In this document: positions 1 to 10,099 of the stretch, piece by piece
How the letters are laid out: each line of letters begins with the position of its first letter
How positions within the stretch are numbered: position 1 is the first letter of the stretch
Assembly: GCF_015207985.1 (NCBI RefSeq)
Contig: NZ_JADEVV010000006.1
Location: 1 to 64,000, forward strand
DNA: 64,000 nucleotides
Reading direction: 5' to 3'
Origin: Synechocystis salina LEGE 00031
GTDB lineage: Bacteria; Cyanobacteriota; Cyanobacteriia; Cyanobacteriales; Microcystaceae
The notes under the pieces: generated by a model
Seen by the model: only the letters and a program-made list of their open reading frames with translations
What the model was told of the DNA's origin: nothing
Databases searched by the model: none
Translations under genes and position numbers: made by a program

Positions 1-50
1 TCTATCAATCCAGCCACTATCCCTAGATGATCTAGATTCTCTACTTTCAT
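1..50 (-). mobile_element. 5' end of an IS1634-type (DUF4277) transposase gene, cut by the window edge
   Basis: Reading leftward from an ATG at 50-48, the frame is open to the window edge and translates as MKVENLDHLGIVAGLI. From memory, this is the typical opening of DUF4277-containing transposases of the IS1634 group, common in cyanobacteria. Only about 16 residues are visible, so neither the DDE catalytic core nor integrity can be judged. The end of the element probably lies in the next 50-100 bases. Around 105-120 a short inverted repeat (CCGCT, six bases, AGCGG) could belong to the terminal repeat. The element ends close to the 3' end of the UPF0182 gene without interrupting it. Confidence 0.65.
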
Positions 51-281
51 TGCAGGCTCCATACACCCTCTTCATTATTAATACATCCCAATTATATCAG
101 TCCCCGCTTTTAATAGCGGAATGTAAGTTGAAAAATTAAGTTTTCGGAGTTAGATTGTTAGACTTCTCCTTGCGCCCCTTGATGAGTTATAAATTTTGGC
201 CGCAGTCTCTTCTGTCAAACCGTAGCTTCAGTGGCATGGAGCTATTGGTTTAAGCTGGTTTGAATTTTGTAAACTTACCCC

Positions 282-3200
282 TTAGTTAGATTCTTCATTA
301 ATACCTCCGCTATTAAGGTCATTAACAGCGTCATCCAGGGGGCGAACAATTGCGTTTCTTCCAGTTGGATTAGGGTCAAAAATGGCATCTATGGCTTCAT
401 TTAAACTCTCTGCCATAACAATTTGATTACCATAAACTACCACCACCCGAGCGAGAGTGGGCAAACTATTTTTCTCTGCTTCCAGATAAATTGGTTCCAC
501 ATACAGTAAGGATTCTTCAATGGGAATTACCAGCAAATTACCCTGAATAGCCCGAGAACCTCGGCGATTCCACAAACTAATCCGTTCCGAAATTACCGGA
601 TCTTGATTAACCAATGCTTCAATTTGTTCTGGCCCATAGACTAGTCTTTCCTTGGGTAGAGTATAGAGCAACAATTTGCCATAATTTTGTTCATCACAAC
701 GGGCAAAGAGCAAGGCAATCAGGTTATTACGGGCGTTGGGAGTGTAAACCTGGGAAAGAACAAACTCTTCTTCTTTGGCATCAATCCCTGCCAATTTCAT
801 AATTAAATAATAGGGCGCAATGGGTTGTTGCTCATCGGCATAGGTTTCCTGGGGAATGCGCCATTGGTCTTCCCGATTGTAAAATACGTCAATATCCTCC
901 ATGTGGTAGGTCAATAACCGCTCCGATTGGGTACTGAACATATCCACCGGATAACGAATATGACTTTTTAAAGTGGCGGGCATGGAGCTAAAAGGTAAGA
1001 ATAATTCGGGAAATATTTTTTGCCAGGCATTAATTAACGGATCTTGTTTATCAATGGTAAAAAGCCGCACATCGCCGTTGTAGGCATCTACCAAAATTTT
1101 GACCGAATTACGAATGTAGTTAAAGTTGCGCCCCGGTTGGTTAGCATCTCCTTCCCCCGGATCGGAATAGGGATAGTAGTTGCTGGTGGTGTAGGCATCA
1201 ATCAACCAATAAAGGGTGGAATGTTCTTCTCCTTTTACTTTGGCTGTTACTAAGTAAGGATCACGGTCAAAGCGTAAAAAGGGAGCAATGTGGCGGATGC
1301 GATGGTTAATATTACGACGAAATAAAATTCTGGTATCAGGCTTAAAGTTCTCCGTGAACAGCATTTGCCAGTCCCGCAAATAAACGGCAAATAATAATTT
1401 TCTGATGGGAGAATTCAAAAAAATGCCACCCCGACCGTCATAAAAGTTGTAAACGTTTTCCTCGCCACTGGGAAAATCTAGTTCAGGAATGGCGGTGTTG
1501 GTCATGATGTAGTTATCAGTAATCTCACCAAAATAAATGCGGGGCTTGCCGATGGGAATACTGGTGCGGATCAGTTCACTGGAGGTGCGCAGAGCGCCTT
1601 CGTTTTCGTCAGTACCAATATCTTTGACAAAGTAATAGGGCAAACCCCCTTGGTCCACTAGATTAACGGGGGAAAGGGTGAAACCGTAGCCGTGGGTATA
1701 GACCAAATGTTTGTTTACCCAGGTTTGGGCCTTTTCTGGCACAGCGGTGTAGTCCAATTCCCTGGGGGCAATGAGAACCTGTTGTTTGGCTGTGCTGATG
1801 GTTTGGGTGTCGTCTTTTTGCACCCGGATGGTGTAGCGGTCTAGGTCAGCATCAACGAATTTATAGTAAAGCCGAATTTGTTGTAGTTGCCGATTGGTTT
1901 TCAGCAGGGTGATGGGGTCCCAAAGGCGGATATTGTCCAGGGTGAGTCGGTTTTTTTCTAGACTAGCCGGGGTGAGTTGGCCACGACCACTGAGGGTGGC
2001 GGGCTGAATAATTTGTAGGTTAAAAGCTTCCCTGGTGGCGGCGATGTTGCGGGCAAGATAGGGCCTTTCCCTGGTGAGTTGATTGGGTTGCACCACCAAC
2101 AGTTCGATCGCCCAACCGCCCAGGTTTTGCAGTAGCAGAATTAAAAGATAAATAGACATCGGCAACCAGAGGCCAATGAGGGGTAACTGTCCCCGTCGCT
2201 GGGGAACACTGTTTCCTTTCCCTAGGGGCCAACCTTTAAGGCTCAACCATCCCGACCAAAGGGCGATCGCCACGCTGAAAACTACTAGCCCAGTTTCTAC
2301 GGGTAAACGCCAATGAACATCAGTGTAATTGGCTCCATAGACAACGCCATGGTTAGCAAACAAATAATCGTAACGTTTTAACCAATGCTCCACGGCTAGG
2401 GTGGCGGCCAGAGCGGCGACCAAGGCACTTAGATGTCTCAACTGAGCTGAGGAAAAGCCAGGAAATCGTCCCTCCGATAAACTATTACCGGATTTAAGAA
2501 TAATTAGAGTTACCGCCAACAAACTGAAGAGAAATAGTCCCCGCCACCAACTCTCTAGCAACTGCCAGAGGGGAATTTGGAAAATATAAAAGCTAATATT
2601 GCGGTGAAATTGGGGGTCAATGGCATTGAAGGACTGACTGTTAAAAGAAAGCAACAATCGAAACCAGTTGCCCGACAGCAACAGTCCCCAAACCCCACTC
2701 AAAATAAAAACTAAGCCTGGTAATAGCCTGGGACCCCGTAATACACCAATGAGGGCTAAAACTCCGGCCAAAGCCGTTGCTCCTAATTGGGCAGGCCCAT
2801 TGCCGAAATTGGTAAACAACAAATGAAGCCGAAAGGGTTGGGGCACCGCCGGGGTGATATTGGGCAGAGTATAGTCTGGGGTCCACACTTGAATGGTGAT
2901 GAAAACGTAATACATCACTAGGGCCACCAGAATCAGCTGTAGGGCAATAATCAGGGGCAGTAGAACGGGTAATTGTAGAGAACGGGAATGGGCTTTTGGC
3001 CCCACCGGCGGCTCGGGCATGGGCAAGTAACGGGAGCCGATCGCCACGGGCACTGGTGCAGAAGCAGCTTGGGCAAGGGCAAGGCTTTTCAGTTGGGCTT
3101 CCTCGTGGGCCAGACGGTTAGCGACTTTGACCTGGAAAACGACAAAGGCCCAGGAAATAAAGCCTGCAACCAACGCAATGCTCCCCTGCCAGCGCACCCG

Positions 3201-3326
3201 CTTCCAAAAGACGGACTGGAAGTTTAACTCTCGGAACCAGAGATTTTCCACATAGATGCGGGCAATGACTTCCAAACCAACCCAAGCGATGGCCAGAACA
3301 ATCGCCACCTTGACCCACCCTTTCAT
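282..3326 (-). CDS. UPF0182 family large membrane protein
   Basis: About 1014 residues. The N-terminal third holds six to seven hydrophobic segments; the rest is a large, mostly hydrophilic domain with conserved-looking Tyr/Asn/Pro-rich stretches. This is the usual layout of UPF0182 proteins, found in cyanobacteria, actinobacteria and some other bacteria, whose function is unknown. The ATG at 3326 (MKGWVKVAIVLAIAWVG) is preferred to a GTG 69 bases upstream. It has a purine-rich GGGAGTTAG ahead of it, puts the first membrane segment at the N-terminus, and lies 4 bases after the stop of the upstream small gene, suggesting co-transcription. The acidic end of the protein (about 1000-1014) is probably disordered. 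Confidence 0.85.
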   Translation of the reverse strand: MKGWVKVAIVLAIAWVGLEVIARIYVENLWFRELNFQSVFWKRVRWQGSIALVAGFISWAFVVFQVKVANRLAHEEAQLKSLALAQAASAPVPVAIGSRYLPMPEPPVGPKAHSRSLQLPVLLPLIIALQLILVALVMYYVFITIQVWTPDYTLPNITPAVPQPFRLHLLFTNFGNGPAQLGATALAGVLALIGVLRGPRLLPGLVFILSGVWGLLLSGNWFRLLLSFNSQSFNAIDPQFHRNISFYIFQIPLWQLLESWWRGLFLFSLLAVTLIILKSGNSLSEGRFPGFSSAQLRHLSALVAALAATLAVEHWLKRYDYLFANHGVVYGANYTDVHWRLPVETGLVVFSVAIALWSGWLSLKGWPLGKGNSVPQRRGQLPLIGLWLPMSIYLLILLLQNLGGWAIELLVVQPNQLTRERPYLARNIAATREAFNLQIIQPATLSGRGQLTPASLEKNRLTLDNIRLWDPITLLKTNRQLQQIRLYYKFVDADLDRYTIRVQKDDTQTISTAKQQVLIAPRELDYTAVPEKAQTWVNKHLVYTHGYGFTLSPVNLVDQGGLPYYFVKDIGTDENEGALRTSSELIRTSIPIGKPRIYFGEITDNYIMTNTAIPELDFPSGEENVYNFYDGRGGIFLNSPIRKLLFAVYLRDWQMLFTENFKPDTRILFRRNINHRIRHIAPFLRFDRDPYLVTAKVKGEEHSTLYWLIDAYTTSNYYPYSDPGEGDANQPGRNFNYIRNSVKILVDAYNGDVRLFTIDKQDPLINAWQKIFPELFLPFSSMPATLKSHIRYPVDMFSTQSERLLTYHMEDIDVFYNREDQWRIPQETYADEQQPIAPYYLIMKLAGIDAKEEEFVLSQVYTPNARNNLIALLFARCDEQNYGKLLLYTLPKERLVYGPEQIEALVNQDPVISERISLWNRRGSRAIQGNLLVIPIEESLLYVEPIYLEAEKNSLPTLARVVVVYGNQIVMAESLNEAIDAIFDPNPTGRNAIVRPLDDAVNDLNSGGINEESN

Positions 3327-3330
3327 GGCC

Positions 3331-3582
3331 CTAACTCCCTTGTTTTGCAGTGAACCATTGGGAAAGTTTTTTGATCCCCCAACTACTGATGGCACCCAAA
3401 ATTAAAATACTAATGGCGGGATTGAACAGGGGTAGCCAGAGTTTTTGCCAAATTTGATAGCCCAAGGGAATACCGGTGGATTCCCCCACCACAGCGATGG
3501 CAAACCAGAAAAAGCCCAGCAGCACCAGGAATACATCGGCAATCAAAATACAGTCTAGCCAGGTTAGTAGTAAAGTTTTCAT
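3331..3582 (-). CDS. Small membrane protein of unknown function
   Basis: About 83 residues from the ATG at 3582 (MKTLLLTWLDCILIADVF); a TTG at 3597 would add five residues. The protein has two or three hydrophobic segments (about 5-30 and 50-70) with a short polar link. I do not recognise a named family. It lies 4 bases upstream of the UPF0182 gene on the same strand, so the two probably share a transcript and perhaps a membrane role. That link rests on position only. Confidence 0.6.
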   Translation of the reverse strand: MKTLLLTWLDCILIADVFLVLLGFFWFAIAVVGESTGIPLGYQIWQKLWLPLFNPAISILILGAISSWGIKKLSQWFTAKQGS

Positions 3583-3841
3583 ACAATTTGCATCCAATCC
3601 AGATAATCATGTCGGCGACTGATTTCTGCTTAGCGGTGGGGCCGGGGCCCCCAATTGATACCCATGGCAGGTATTTGTTTCCCATCTTAATCCTTTGGTG
3701 GATGGCCTCCGTTAACTAGCCGCTTGGCCCCAGGGAGTGGGCGATCGCCAAGCTGTTAACCCTCGCCTTGGTAAACCAACCATGACGGTCTAGGTTGGAA
3801 AAACTAATGTGTTGCTTAAACTTCCCTTGGAGAAACTAACC

Positions 3842-4132
3842 ATGATGAATGCCATCAAACAAATTAGCTATTTTCTAGCCGGCGTGGTGCTGATGGAAAT
3901 GACCCTCACAGCGGCGATCGCCAGGGCCGATGACCGGGATGTGACGGCCCAGGAAAGACAGAGAATCGTCCAAGTACTCAATGGCATGGGCTGTAATTCC
4001 TTTGATGATGCTGAGTACGAAATCGACAAAAAACGTTTTGAAATTGACGATGCAGTTTGTGCCGACGGGCGGGAATATGAAATTTATCTAGATACCAATT
4101 ATCGAGTTATCAAGAAGGAATTGGATGACTAA
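3842..4132 (+). CDS. Small secreted PepSY-like protein
   Basis: 96 residues. The ATG at 3842 is chosen because GGAGAAACTAAC lies just upstream and the protein then begins with a clean signal peptide (MMNAIKQISYFLAGVV..., probable cleavage after ARA near residue 29). The mature part is short and acidic, has two cysteines (C51, C73) that could form a disulfide, and ends with YEIYLDTNYRVIKKELDD. That pattern of a strand with alternating charges resembles PepSY-type domains, which bind or inhibit proteases in the periplasm. The family assignment is tentative. A reading frame from 3809 would spoil the signal peptide. Confidence 0.7.
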   Translation: MMNAIKQISYFLAGVVLMEMTLTAAIARADDRDVTAQERQRIVQVLNGMGCNSFDDAEYEIDKKRFEIDDAVCADGREYEIYLDTNYRVIKKELDD

Positions 4133-4339
4133 CCCTAGTCAATCAGGAAAAAATTGGGCTTTTCAAAAACAAAACGGACTACATTTGTTTTAGAACCTGT
4201 TCGTCAAGTCCAATTCTGCTCCTTAAATTTTCTAATGCCTTAATGTCGGGGGACTTTAAGTTTTTCCCGTCAAATGGGGGGGCAAGGAGGCTTGGCAAAC
4301 ACCACCTTAAATTTTTGACTTTCCTTAGCCGAAACCAGC

Positions 4340-5149
4340 ATGGATCCCCTGATTGCTCCCCTTGCCTTCCTGCTTGTCATTGCCCTGGGCTCTGCTGTGG
4401 GTAGTTTTCTCAACGTGGTGGCCTATCGCTTACCAGAGGGTTTATCCCTGGTGCATCCCCCTTCCCGTTGTCCCCACTGTGGCCACCCACTGGGGCCAAA
4501 AGAAAATGTGCCAGTGGTGGGTTGGCTTTGGCTACGGGGTAAATGCCGTTGGTGCCAAGTCTCTATTTCCCCCCGCTATCCCGTGGTGGAGGCTGTTACG
4601 GGTTTATTATTTGCCCTGACCTGTTGGCGTTTTGGTTGGCAGTGGCAAATCCTCGGCTACTGGACATTAATTAGTTTTTTAATTGCCCTAACTTTAATCG
4701 ACTGGGACACCATGACCCTACCCAATAGTCTCACTAAACCAGGACTGGTGCTGGGGCTATTATTTCATTTACTGCTGGGTTGGCAGAGCGGCAATTGGAT
4801 TATTCCCTTGGTGGAGGCGATCGCCTCGGCGGTATTGGGGCTATGGCTGTTTGATTTGATCCGCATGGGAGGGAGTCTGTTGCTCGGCAGGGAAGGCATG
4901 GGGGACGGCGATCCCAAATTAGCGGCCATGGTGGGAGCTTGGTTGGGCTGGCCATCATTGCTCTTGACCACATTCATTGCCTGTCTATTCGGTTCCATCT
5001 ATGGCGGTTTAAAGCTATTGCTGGGCACATTGCAACGGCGACAGGGCTTTCCCTTCGGCCCCTTTTTGGCGATCGGTGCCCTCGTCAGTCTCTTTTGGGG
5101 TGAAAAACTGATTGCTAGCTACTTAAACTTTGTGACCCCACAATTTTGA
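4340..5149 (+). CDS. pilD: Type 4 prepilin peptidase / N-methyltransferase
   Basis: 269 residues. This inner-membrane aspartic protease cleaves type IV prepilins and N-methylates the new N-terminus, needed for pili, motility and DNA uptake. The N-terminal cytoplasmic domain has the two zinc-type cysteine pairs (C44-x2-C47 and C69-x2-C72) of bifunctional enzymes. The catalytic aspartates are in [11 protein letters not shown] (D121/D123) and in the GxGD-type motif GMGDGDPKL (D189). Six to eight membrane helices follow the usual order. Length is normal for the family. The roughly 200 bases upstream contain no other gene, so it is probably transcribed alone. Pilin genes are not in this window. 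Confidence 0.95.
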   Translation: MDPLIAPLAFLLVIALGSAVGSFLNVVAYRLPEGLSLVHPPSRCPHCGHPLGPKENVPVVGWLWLRGKCRWCQVSISPRYPVVEAVTGLLFALTCWRFGWQWQILGYWTLISFLIALTLIDWDTMTLPNSLTKPGLVLGLLFHLLLGWQSGNWIIPLVEAIASAVLGLWLFDLIRMGGSLLLGREGMGDGDPKLAAMVGAWLGWPSLLLTTFIACLFGSIYGGLKLLLGTLQRRQGFPFGPFLAIGALVSLFWGEKLIASYLNFVTPQF

Positions 5150-5289
5150 ACTTTTGGGTGTCGTTATTGCTTCTTACAGCGGTTACAGTACTTGAATGAA
5201 ACAGTAAAACCTTTGCAAAAGTGGGTTTACCGCTCTTCTATCAGAAAAGGGAAGATGGAAGAGTGATAATTCCGAGTGGGGATCGAAAC

Positions 5290-6381
5290 CTAAACGTTGA
5301 AGCGGAAGAGCAAAACATCTCCTTCTTGCACCACATATTCTTTGCCTTCACTGCGTACCAAACCCTTTTCTTTGGCTCCTTGCATACTGCCACAGCTAAT
5401 TAAATCTTCATAGGCCACGGTTTCTGCCCGGATAAAGCCCCGCTCAAAATCGGTGTGAATTACTCCCGCCGCTTGGGGAGCTTTCATACCACTGATGATG
5501 GTCCAAGCCCTGGTTTCCTGGGGTCCCGTGGTCAGGTAGGTGCGTAGCCCCAGCAGTTCATAGGTAGCTCTAATTAAGGATTTTAATCCCCCTTCCGTCA
5601 CCCCCAAGCTAGCCAAAAAATCCTGTCGTTCTTCCTCCGGCAATTCAATCAGCTCCGATTCCACTTGGGCCGAAATCACTACCACTTTTGCTTCATCCTT
5701 GGCGGCGATCGCCTTTACTTGTTCCACCCAATCATTGCCGGTGGCCAAATCATCCTCGGTGACGTTGGTGGCATAAATGATCGGTTTGAGAGTCAGTAAA
5801 CCCAGGGATTTAATTAATTCCTGTTCCTCCGCCGTTAGTCCCACCCGTCGGGCTGGAATACCCTCATTGAGGGCGGCGACTAATTTTTCCAAGATGGCCA
5901 CTTCTTCCAATAGGTCCTTATTGCCCCGAGCTTGCTTGCGACTGCGTTCTAATCGTTTTTCCACCTGGGCTAAATCCGCCAGCACCAACTCTAGATCAAT
6001 CACCTCCACATCCCGCACCGGATCCACCGAACCCGCCACATGGATAATGTCATCGTCATCAAAACAGCGCACCACATGGACAATGGCATCTACTTCCCGG
6101 ATATTGGCTAAGAACTGGTTCCCCAATCCCTCTCCCTTGCTGGCCCCTGCCACCAAACCGGCAATATCAACAAATTCCATCCGGGTGGGAACTACCTTAA
6201 TCGATTGGGAAATCTCTGCCAATTTGCCCAGGCGATCGTCCGGCACAGATACCACCCCCACATTGGGTTCGATGGTGCAGAAGGGGAAGTTGGCCGCTTC
6301 CGCCTTGGCATTGGCCACCAGGGCGTTAAAGAGGGTAGATTTTCCCACATTGGGCAGACCAACAATTCCAGCTCTAAGCAT
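5290..6381 (-). CDS. ychF: Redox-regulated ATPase/GTPase YchF (OLA1 family)
   Basis: 363 residues, full family length. The P-loop GLPNVGKST lies near residue 8 and the switch region [16 protein letters not shown] near 74. A coiled-coil insert follows around 130-160 and a C-terminal TGS domain after about 280. YchF binds ATP better than GTP and associates with ribosomes; it is linked to stress responses and translation fidelity. Nothing in the neighbourhood refines its role. The ATG at 6381 gives the canonical [15 protein letters not shown] start. Confidence 0.95.
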   Translation of the reverse strand: MLRAGIVGLPNVGKSTLFNALVANAKAEAANFPFCTIEPNVGVVSVPDDRLGKLAEISQSIKVVPTRMEFVDIAGLVAGASKGEGLGNQFLANIREVDAIVHVVRCFDDDDIIHVAGSVDPVRDVEVIDLELVLADLAQVEKRLERSRKQARGNKDLLEEVAILEKLVAALNEGIPARRVGLTAEEQELIKSLGLLTLKPIIYATNVTEDDLATGNDWVEQVKAIAAKDEAKVVVISAQVESELIELPEEERQDFLASLGVTEGGLKSLIRATYELLGLRTYLTTGPQETRAWTIISGMKAPQAAGVIHTDFERGFIRAETVAYEDLISCGSMQGAKEKGLVRSEGKEYVVQEGDVLLFRFNV

Positions 6382-6518
6382 AATGTCTAACTATCTTGAG
6401 GATGATTATGGGGGGCAAAACAGTCTCCCATCGTACCAAAATCAGGTGGGCACTACATCACATTGGCAGTCTCCCACAGTATTAAACCGCTTGTGATTTT
6501 AGTGAACTTGATGCAAAT

Positions 6519-6941
6519 TCACGGGAATTTATAGACAATACCGCCGGACTCACTGGCTTCAAACGTGGCATTAAATTCGATCGCCTTTTGGTCTAAATAT
6601 TCCTTGGCTTCCTTACCTTCAATTTCTGCGGCCTTGCAAAATTCCAGCACGGTAATAGTGTTGTCATTTTCTTCTAGAACTTGAAAGAAAATTTTTCTGA
6701 GGTTCTCCGAGGCTTCCATGCTTATTTTTTGTCGTTGCTTTCTGCCATCATGGACTGCACTCCAAAGTAGCCCGCCTCCCAAGACGCTCATCGGTAAAGC
6801 AAAAATCATGAGGGCCGCTGCGGCTCCATCCCGGTCCTCCTGGGACTTGGTGGAATCAAATATTTCCACCACACAGTACAGTCCTAAAGGCAATCCCAAA
6901 GAGAGCAAAAGAAAGGCCAAAATCTGCTTAATCAGTTTCAT
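6519..6941 (-). CDS. Two-helix membrane protein of unknown function
   Basis: 140 residues. Two membrane segments (about 5-25 and 43-63) are separated by a short loop. A charged cytoplasmic domain of about 75 residues follows, with helix-rich LRKIFFQVLEENDNTITVLEFCKAAEIEG and ending in GGIVYKFP. That tail has the feel of a small winged-helix or EF-like bundle. I do not recognise the family. It lies 60 bases downstream of glgX on the same strand and could be its distal cistron. Confidence 0.65.
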   Translation of the reverse strand: MKLIKQILAFLLLSLGLPLGLYCVVEIFDSTKSQEDRDGAAAALMIFALPMSVLGGGLLWSAVHDGRKQRQKISMEASENLRKIFFQVLEENDNTITVLEFCKAAEIEGKEAKEYLDQKAIEFNATFEASESGGIVYKFP

Positions 6942-7004
6942 TATTTTAGTAAGCTGACAAAAGTGAAATTGGGCAAAAATTCAAGCAACACCTCCATTGA
7001 GGCA

Positions 7005-9257
7005 CTATTTTGCCATTAATACCACCGATGAGCGGGGTTGGACCCAATATTGATCGCCCTTGATAGGAGGAGCAATTTCTGGCTCTTGAAAATCCGCCGG
7101 GGTGGGCAGATAGGTATCCACCAGTCGGTGCCACACCATACCATCATTTAAAGGGGGCAACTCAAAACTGAGGGGTTCCCAATAGGCGTTAAAAATTAGA
7201 TGCAAAATTTCCTTGGCTGCTGGATAGAATAGTGTGGCCGCCAAGGTGTGGGAAGTATAGGACCAATCGGGCTGGGCCAGTTTTGCCCCCTGCCAGACCA
7301 CACAGGGTCCAGGTAAATCCTTGGTAGCCTTGAGGTACATTTCCCGCAGAGTCACTTCATCCACTGGCGGGAGGGGTTTATAAATAGGCTCCTCCCCCTC
7401 CTGGCTATCCTCCTCGGAGCCGTCATTTTCATCGGGCAAGCGGGGCAGGTCAAAATGTAGCACCGGCAATAAACTTTCCTCAAGGAAGAGGGATAACTTT
7501 TGGGTCAGGGCAATAATTCCCCGCAAAAAGTGGGTTTCATCGCTGTGGGTTTCTTCCCCGCTCCAGTCGAACCAACTGAGTTTGTTATCTTGGCAATAGC
7601 CGTTATTGTTACCCTTTTGGGTGCGCCCCACCGGGTCTCCCATCAATAACATTGGTGTGCCCTGGGAGAAAAAAAGAATGGTAAGAAAATTTTTAATCTG
7701 TCGCAGTCGCAGTTGGTTAATTTCAGGATCATCGGTTTCCCCTTCCACGCCGCAGTTCCAACTAAAGTTGTCATTGGCGCCGTCGCGATTATTCTCTCCG
7801 TTGGCTTCATTGTGTTTTTCGTTGTAGGAAACCAAGTCGTAAATAGTAAAACCGTCGTGACAGGTGACAAAATTAATACTGCGGTTAATGTCCGTATCTT
7901 GACGATGGTAAATGTCAGGACTACCCAGTAAGCGGCTAGCTAGGAGGGGTACAGTGCCATTATCCCCTTTGACAAAACGGCGTACATCGTCCCGAAAGGG
8001 GCCATTCCATTCCGCAAACCAGTCCGCCAATTCCACAAATTTCCCCACGCTATACAGACCAGCCGCATCCCAGGCTTCGGCAATTAATTTCGTGCCAGCC
8101 AAAATGGGATCGGATTCGATCGCCCAGATAACGTTAGCGGTGGCAATGGCACTGTCATGGAGGGGCACTCCTTTGGTATCTCGCACCAGTACCGAAGCGA
8201 GGTCGAAACGGAAACCATCCACGTGCATTTCTGAAACCCAGTAACGGAGGGAATCAAGAATTAGGCCGCCGACGATGGGGTGATTGGCTTTGATGCTGTT
8301 GCCGCAACCACTATAGTTGCTGTAGGAACTCTTGTCTTCATCAAGAATATAGTACACCCTGTTATCAATGCCCCGGAAGGAAAGGGTCGGGCCATTTTCG
8401 TTGCCCTCTGCCGTATGGTTAAACACCACATCTAAAATTACCTCTATGCCCGCTTTGTGCAGGGCTTTGACCATATCCCGAAATTCGTCCACCACTTCCA
8501 GGGGATCATCGGCGGCACTGTAGCCCTGGTGGGGAGCAAAAAAGCCGATGGTGCTATAACCCCAATAGTTGGTCAGCCCCGGTTGGGCGTCTTCAGGGTC
8601 AAAATAATGCACCGGCAATAATTCCACCGCTGTAATACCCAGTTCCTTGAGGTAGGGAATTTTTTCAATTAAGCCGGCATAGGTGCCCCGCTTGTTTTCA
8701 CTGAGCCCGGAATTGGGGTTGCGGGTAAAACCCCCCACGTGGAGTTCGTAGATAATGCTGGCGGCGTAGGGCGTACGGGGAGCATGGTCATCTTCCCAGT
8801 CGTAGACACTGGTGTCCACCACCACACTGCGTAGGGCCTGGGCACAGTTATCTCCGGGAACCATGGCCGCTTTGCGGTCGTAAATATCCTTACCGGCGAT
8901 CGCCTTGGCGTAGGGATCGAGCAAAACTTTATCTGGATCGAAGCGATGGCCCTTTTCTGGCTCGTGGGGGCCATCAATGCGGTAAGCGTAAACCTGTCCT
9001 GCCTTTAAACCCGCCACAAAAATGTGCCAGTAGTAGAAAGTCCGGTTCTGCCCTCGATGGAGCTCAATGGTGCGGGCCGGGGCCGGATCATTAGGGCGAT
9101 CAAACAACAATAGCGTCACCTTTTCTGCATGCTTGGAAAACAGGCAGAAATTGACCCCATCGGCATAAACCGTTGCCCCCAACGGAAAAGTTTGGCCTAG
9201 GCGGACATCGGTGGACAGGTTGGGAACAGGTATCAACTGTGGCACGGGCAATTCCAA
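7005..9257 (-). CDS. glgX: Glycogen debranching enzyme (isoamylase type, GH13)
   Basis: 750 residues. The enzyme hydrolyses alpha-1,6 branches of glycogen. An N-terminal CBM48-type domain (about 20-130) precedes a GH13 barrel. The four conserved regions are present: DVVFNH (276-281), GFRFDLAS with nucleophile D352, IAEAWD with acid E394, and CHDG (466-469) with H467/D468. A Glu/Asp-rich insert near residue 630 precedes the C-terminal beta domain. The start is a TTG at 9257, with AAAGGAAAG about 17 bases upstream, so the first few residues are uncertain. Confidence 0.92.
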   Translation of the reverse strand: MELPVPQLIPVPNLSTDVRLGQTFPLGATVYADGVNFCLFSKHAEKVTLLLFDRPNDPAPARTIELHRGQNRTFYYWHIFVAGLKAGQVYAYRIDGPHEPEKGHRFDPDKVLLDPYAKAIAGKDIYDRKAAMVPGDNCAQALRSVVVDTSVYDWEDDHAPRTPYAASIIYELHVGGFTRNPNSGLSENKRGTYAGLIEKIPYLKELGITAVELLPVHYFDPEDAQPGLTNYWGYSTIGFFAPHQGYSAADDPLEVVDEFRDMVKALHKAGIEVILDVVFNHTAEGNENGPTLSFRGIDNRVYYILDEDKSSYSNYSGCGNSIKANHPIVGGLILDSLRYWVSEMHVDGFRFDLASVLVRDTKGVPLHDSAIATANVIWAIESDPILAGTKLIAEAWDAAGLYSVGKFVELADWFAEWNGPFRDDVRRFVKGDNGTVPLLASRLLGSPDIYHRQDTDINRSINFVTCHDGFTIYDLVSYNEKHNEANGENNRDGANDNFSWNCGVEGETDDPEINQLRLRQIKNFLTILFFSQGTPMLLMGDPVGRTQKGNNNGYCQDNKLSWFDWSGEETHSDETHFLRGIIALTQKLSLFLEESLLPVLHFDLPRLPDENDGSEEDSQEGEEPIYKPLPPVDEVTLREMYLKATKDLPGPCVVWQGAKLAQPDWSYTSHTLAATLFYPAAKEILHLIFNAYWEPLSFELPPLNDGMVWHRLVDTYLPTPADFQEPEIAPPIKGDQYWVQPRSSVVLMAK

Positions 9258-9429
9258 AAATTGTTCAGACTCTTTCCTTTAAAGCTAGCAAACCTTTGGA
9301 AAAGGGAAACAATTCCGATCGCCATGGCCAGATGGAACTGTTCCTTCCCTAGGGGCAGGAAGTTGGGCTAGAACCGCCAGGAAAAAGTGAGAAGTTAAAA
9401 CTTCTGGGGTAATGGGCTCTTATCGTTCC

Positions 9430-10098
9430 TCACCCTAGCCCCGGTGGCAAAGGTTCCCCACAAATTAAATGCACTTCCTTGATGCGCTCAAACAACCAAG
9501 GTACGGACTCTCGATAAGCAGGCAACAGTGCCAAGGGACTGAGCAAAGCGGCGGCGGTTAAATCTGCCACGGTCAATTGATCACCGCACAGATAGGGGCG
9601 ATCCCGCCAACCAGCTAGCACCTGGAAAGCTAAGTCTAATCGTTTTTTGGCCAGGGCAACGGTGGTGTTATTGATGTTGTACTGGTGACGGACAATTTGA
9701 ATAACTATCTGACTGGCCAGGGATGGATCAATGGCCTTGCCCGCCCCAGCTCGGTAGTCGTAATAAACAAACCGGGTTGCCGTACCAATACTCTCATCCA
9801 GCCAATCTTCCAACCATTCCGTCCTTAATCTCTGTTCAGCATCTGGGGGAAACAAACGGCGATCGGGGGAGATTTCCTCTAAAAAACGGAAAATTTCGCT
9901 GGAATCACTGATATATTCCGGTTGCCCTGGGAGTTCTGGACAAAGCACCGGCACCGTAGTGGCACCGGTCTTGGGTTTAAGTTGCAGGGCATGGACACCG
10001 GGGGTTAAATTTCTAACTCGGTAAACCATGCTCTTATAACCCAGGGCCAGCCTGGCTTTGCGGCAATAATGGGAAGTGCTGAATTGGAGCAACAACAT
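9430..10098 (-). CDS. Glutathione S-transferase family protein
   Basis: 222 residues. The N-terminal thioredoxin-like half (about 1-80) begins LLLQFSTSHYCRKARLAL, with YCRK resembling the glutaredoxin/GST active-site region, and contains the DSSEIFRFLEE glutathione-contact motif. An all-helical C-terminal GST domain follows, with DQLTVADLTAAALLSPL near 170. The substrate cannot be predicted. Its ATG lies one base after the infB stop, so it is probably translated from the infB transcript. Its link with translation is likely only positional. Confidence 0.85.
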   Translation of the reverse strand: MLLLQFSTSHYCRKARLALGYKSMVYRVRNLTPGVHALQLKPKTGATTVPVLCPELPGQPEYISDSSEIFRFLEEISPDRRLFPPDAEQRLRTEWLEDWLDESIGTATRFVYYDYRAGAGKAIDPSLASQIVIQIVRHQYNINNTTVALAKKRLDLAFQVLAGWRDRPYLCGDQLTVADLTAAALLSPLALLPAYRESVPWLFERIKEVHLICGEPLPPGLG

Positions 10099-10099
10099 C

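Noticed and set aside
5150-5289. Possible tRNA or small RNA between pilD and ychF.
   Set aside because: No T-loop motif or cloverleaf could be drawn. I found no tRNA anywhere in the window by looking for the GGTTCRAAT motif on both strands.
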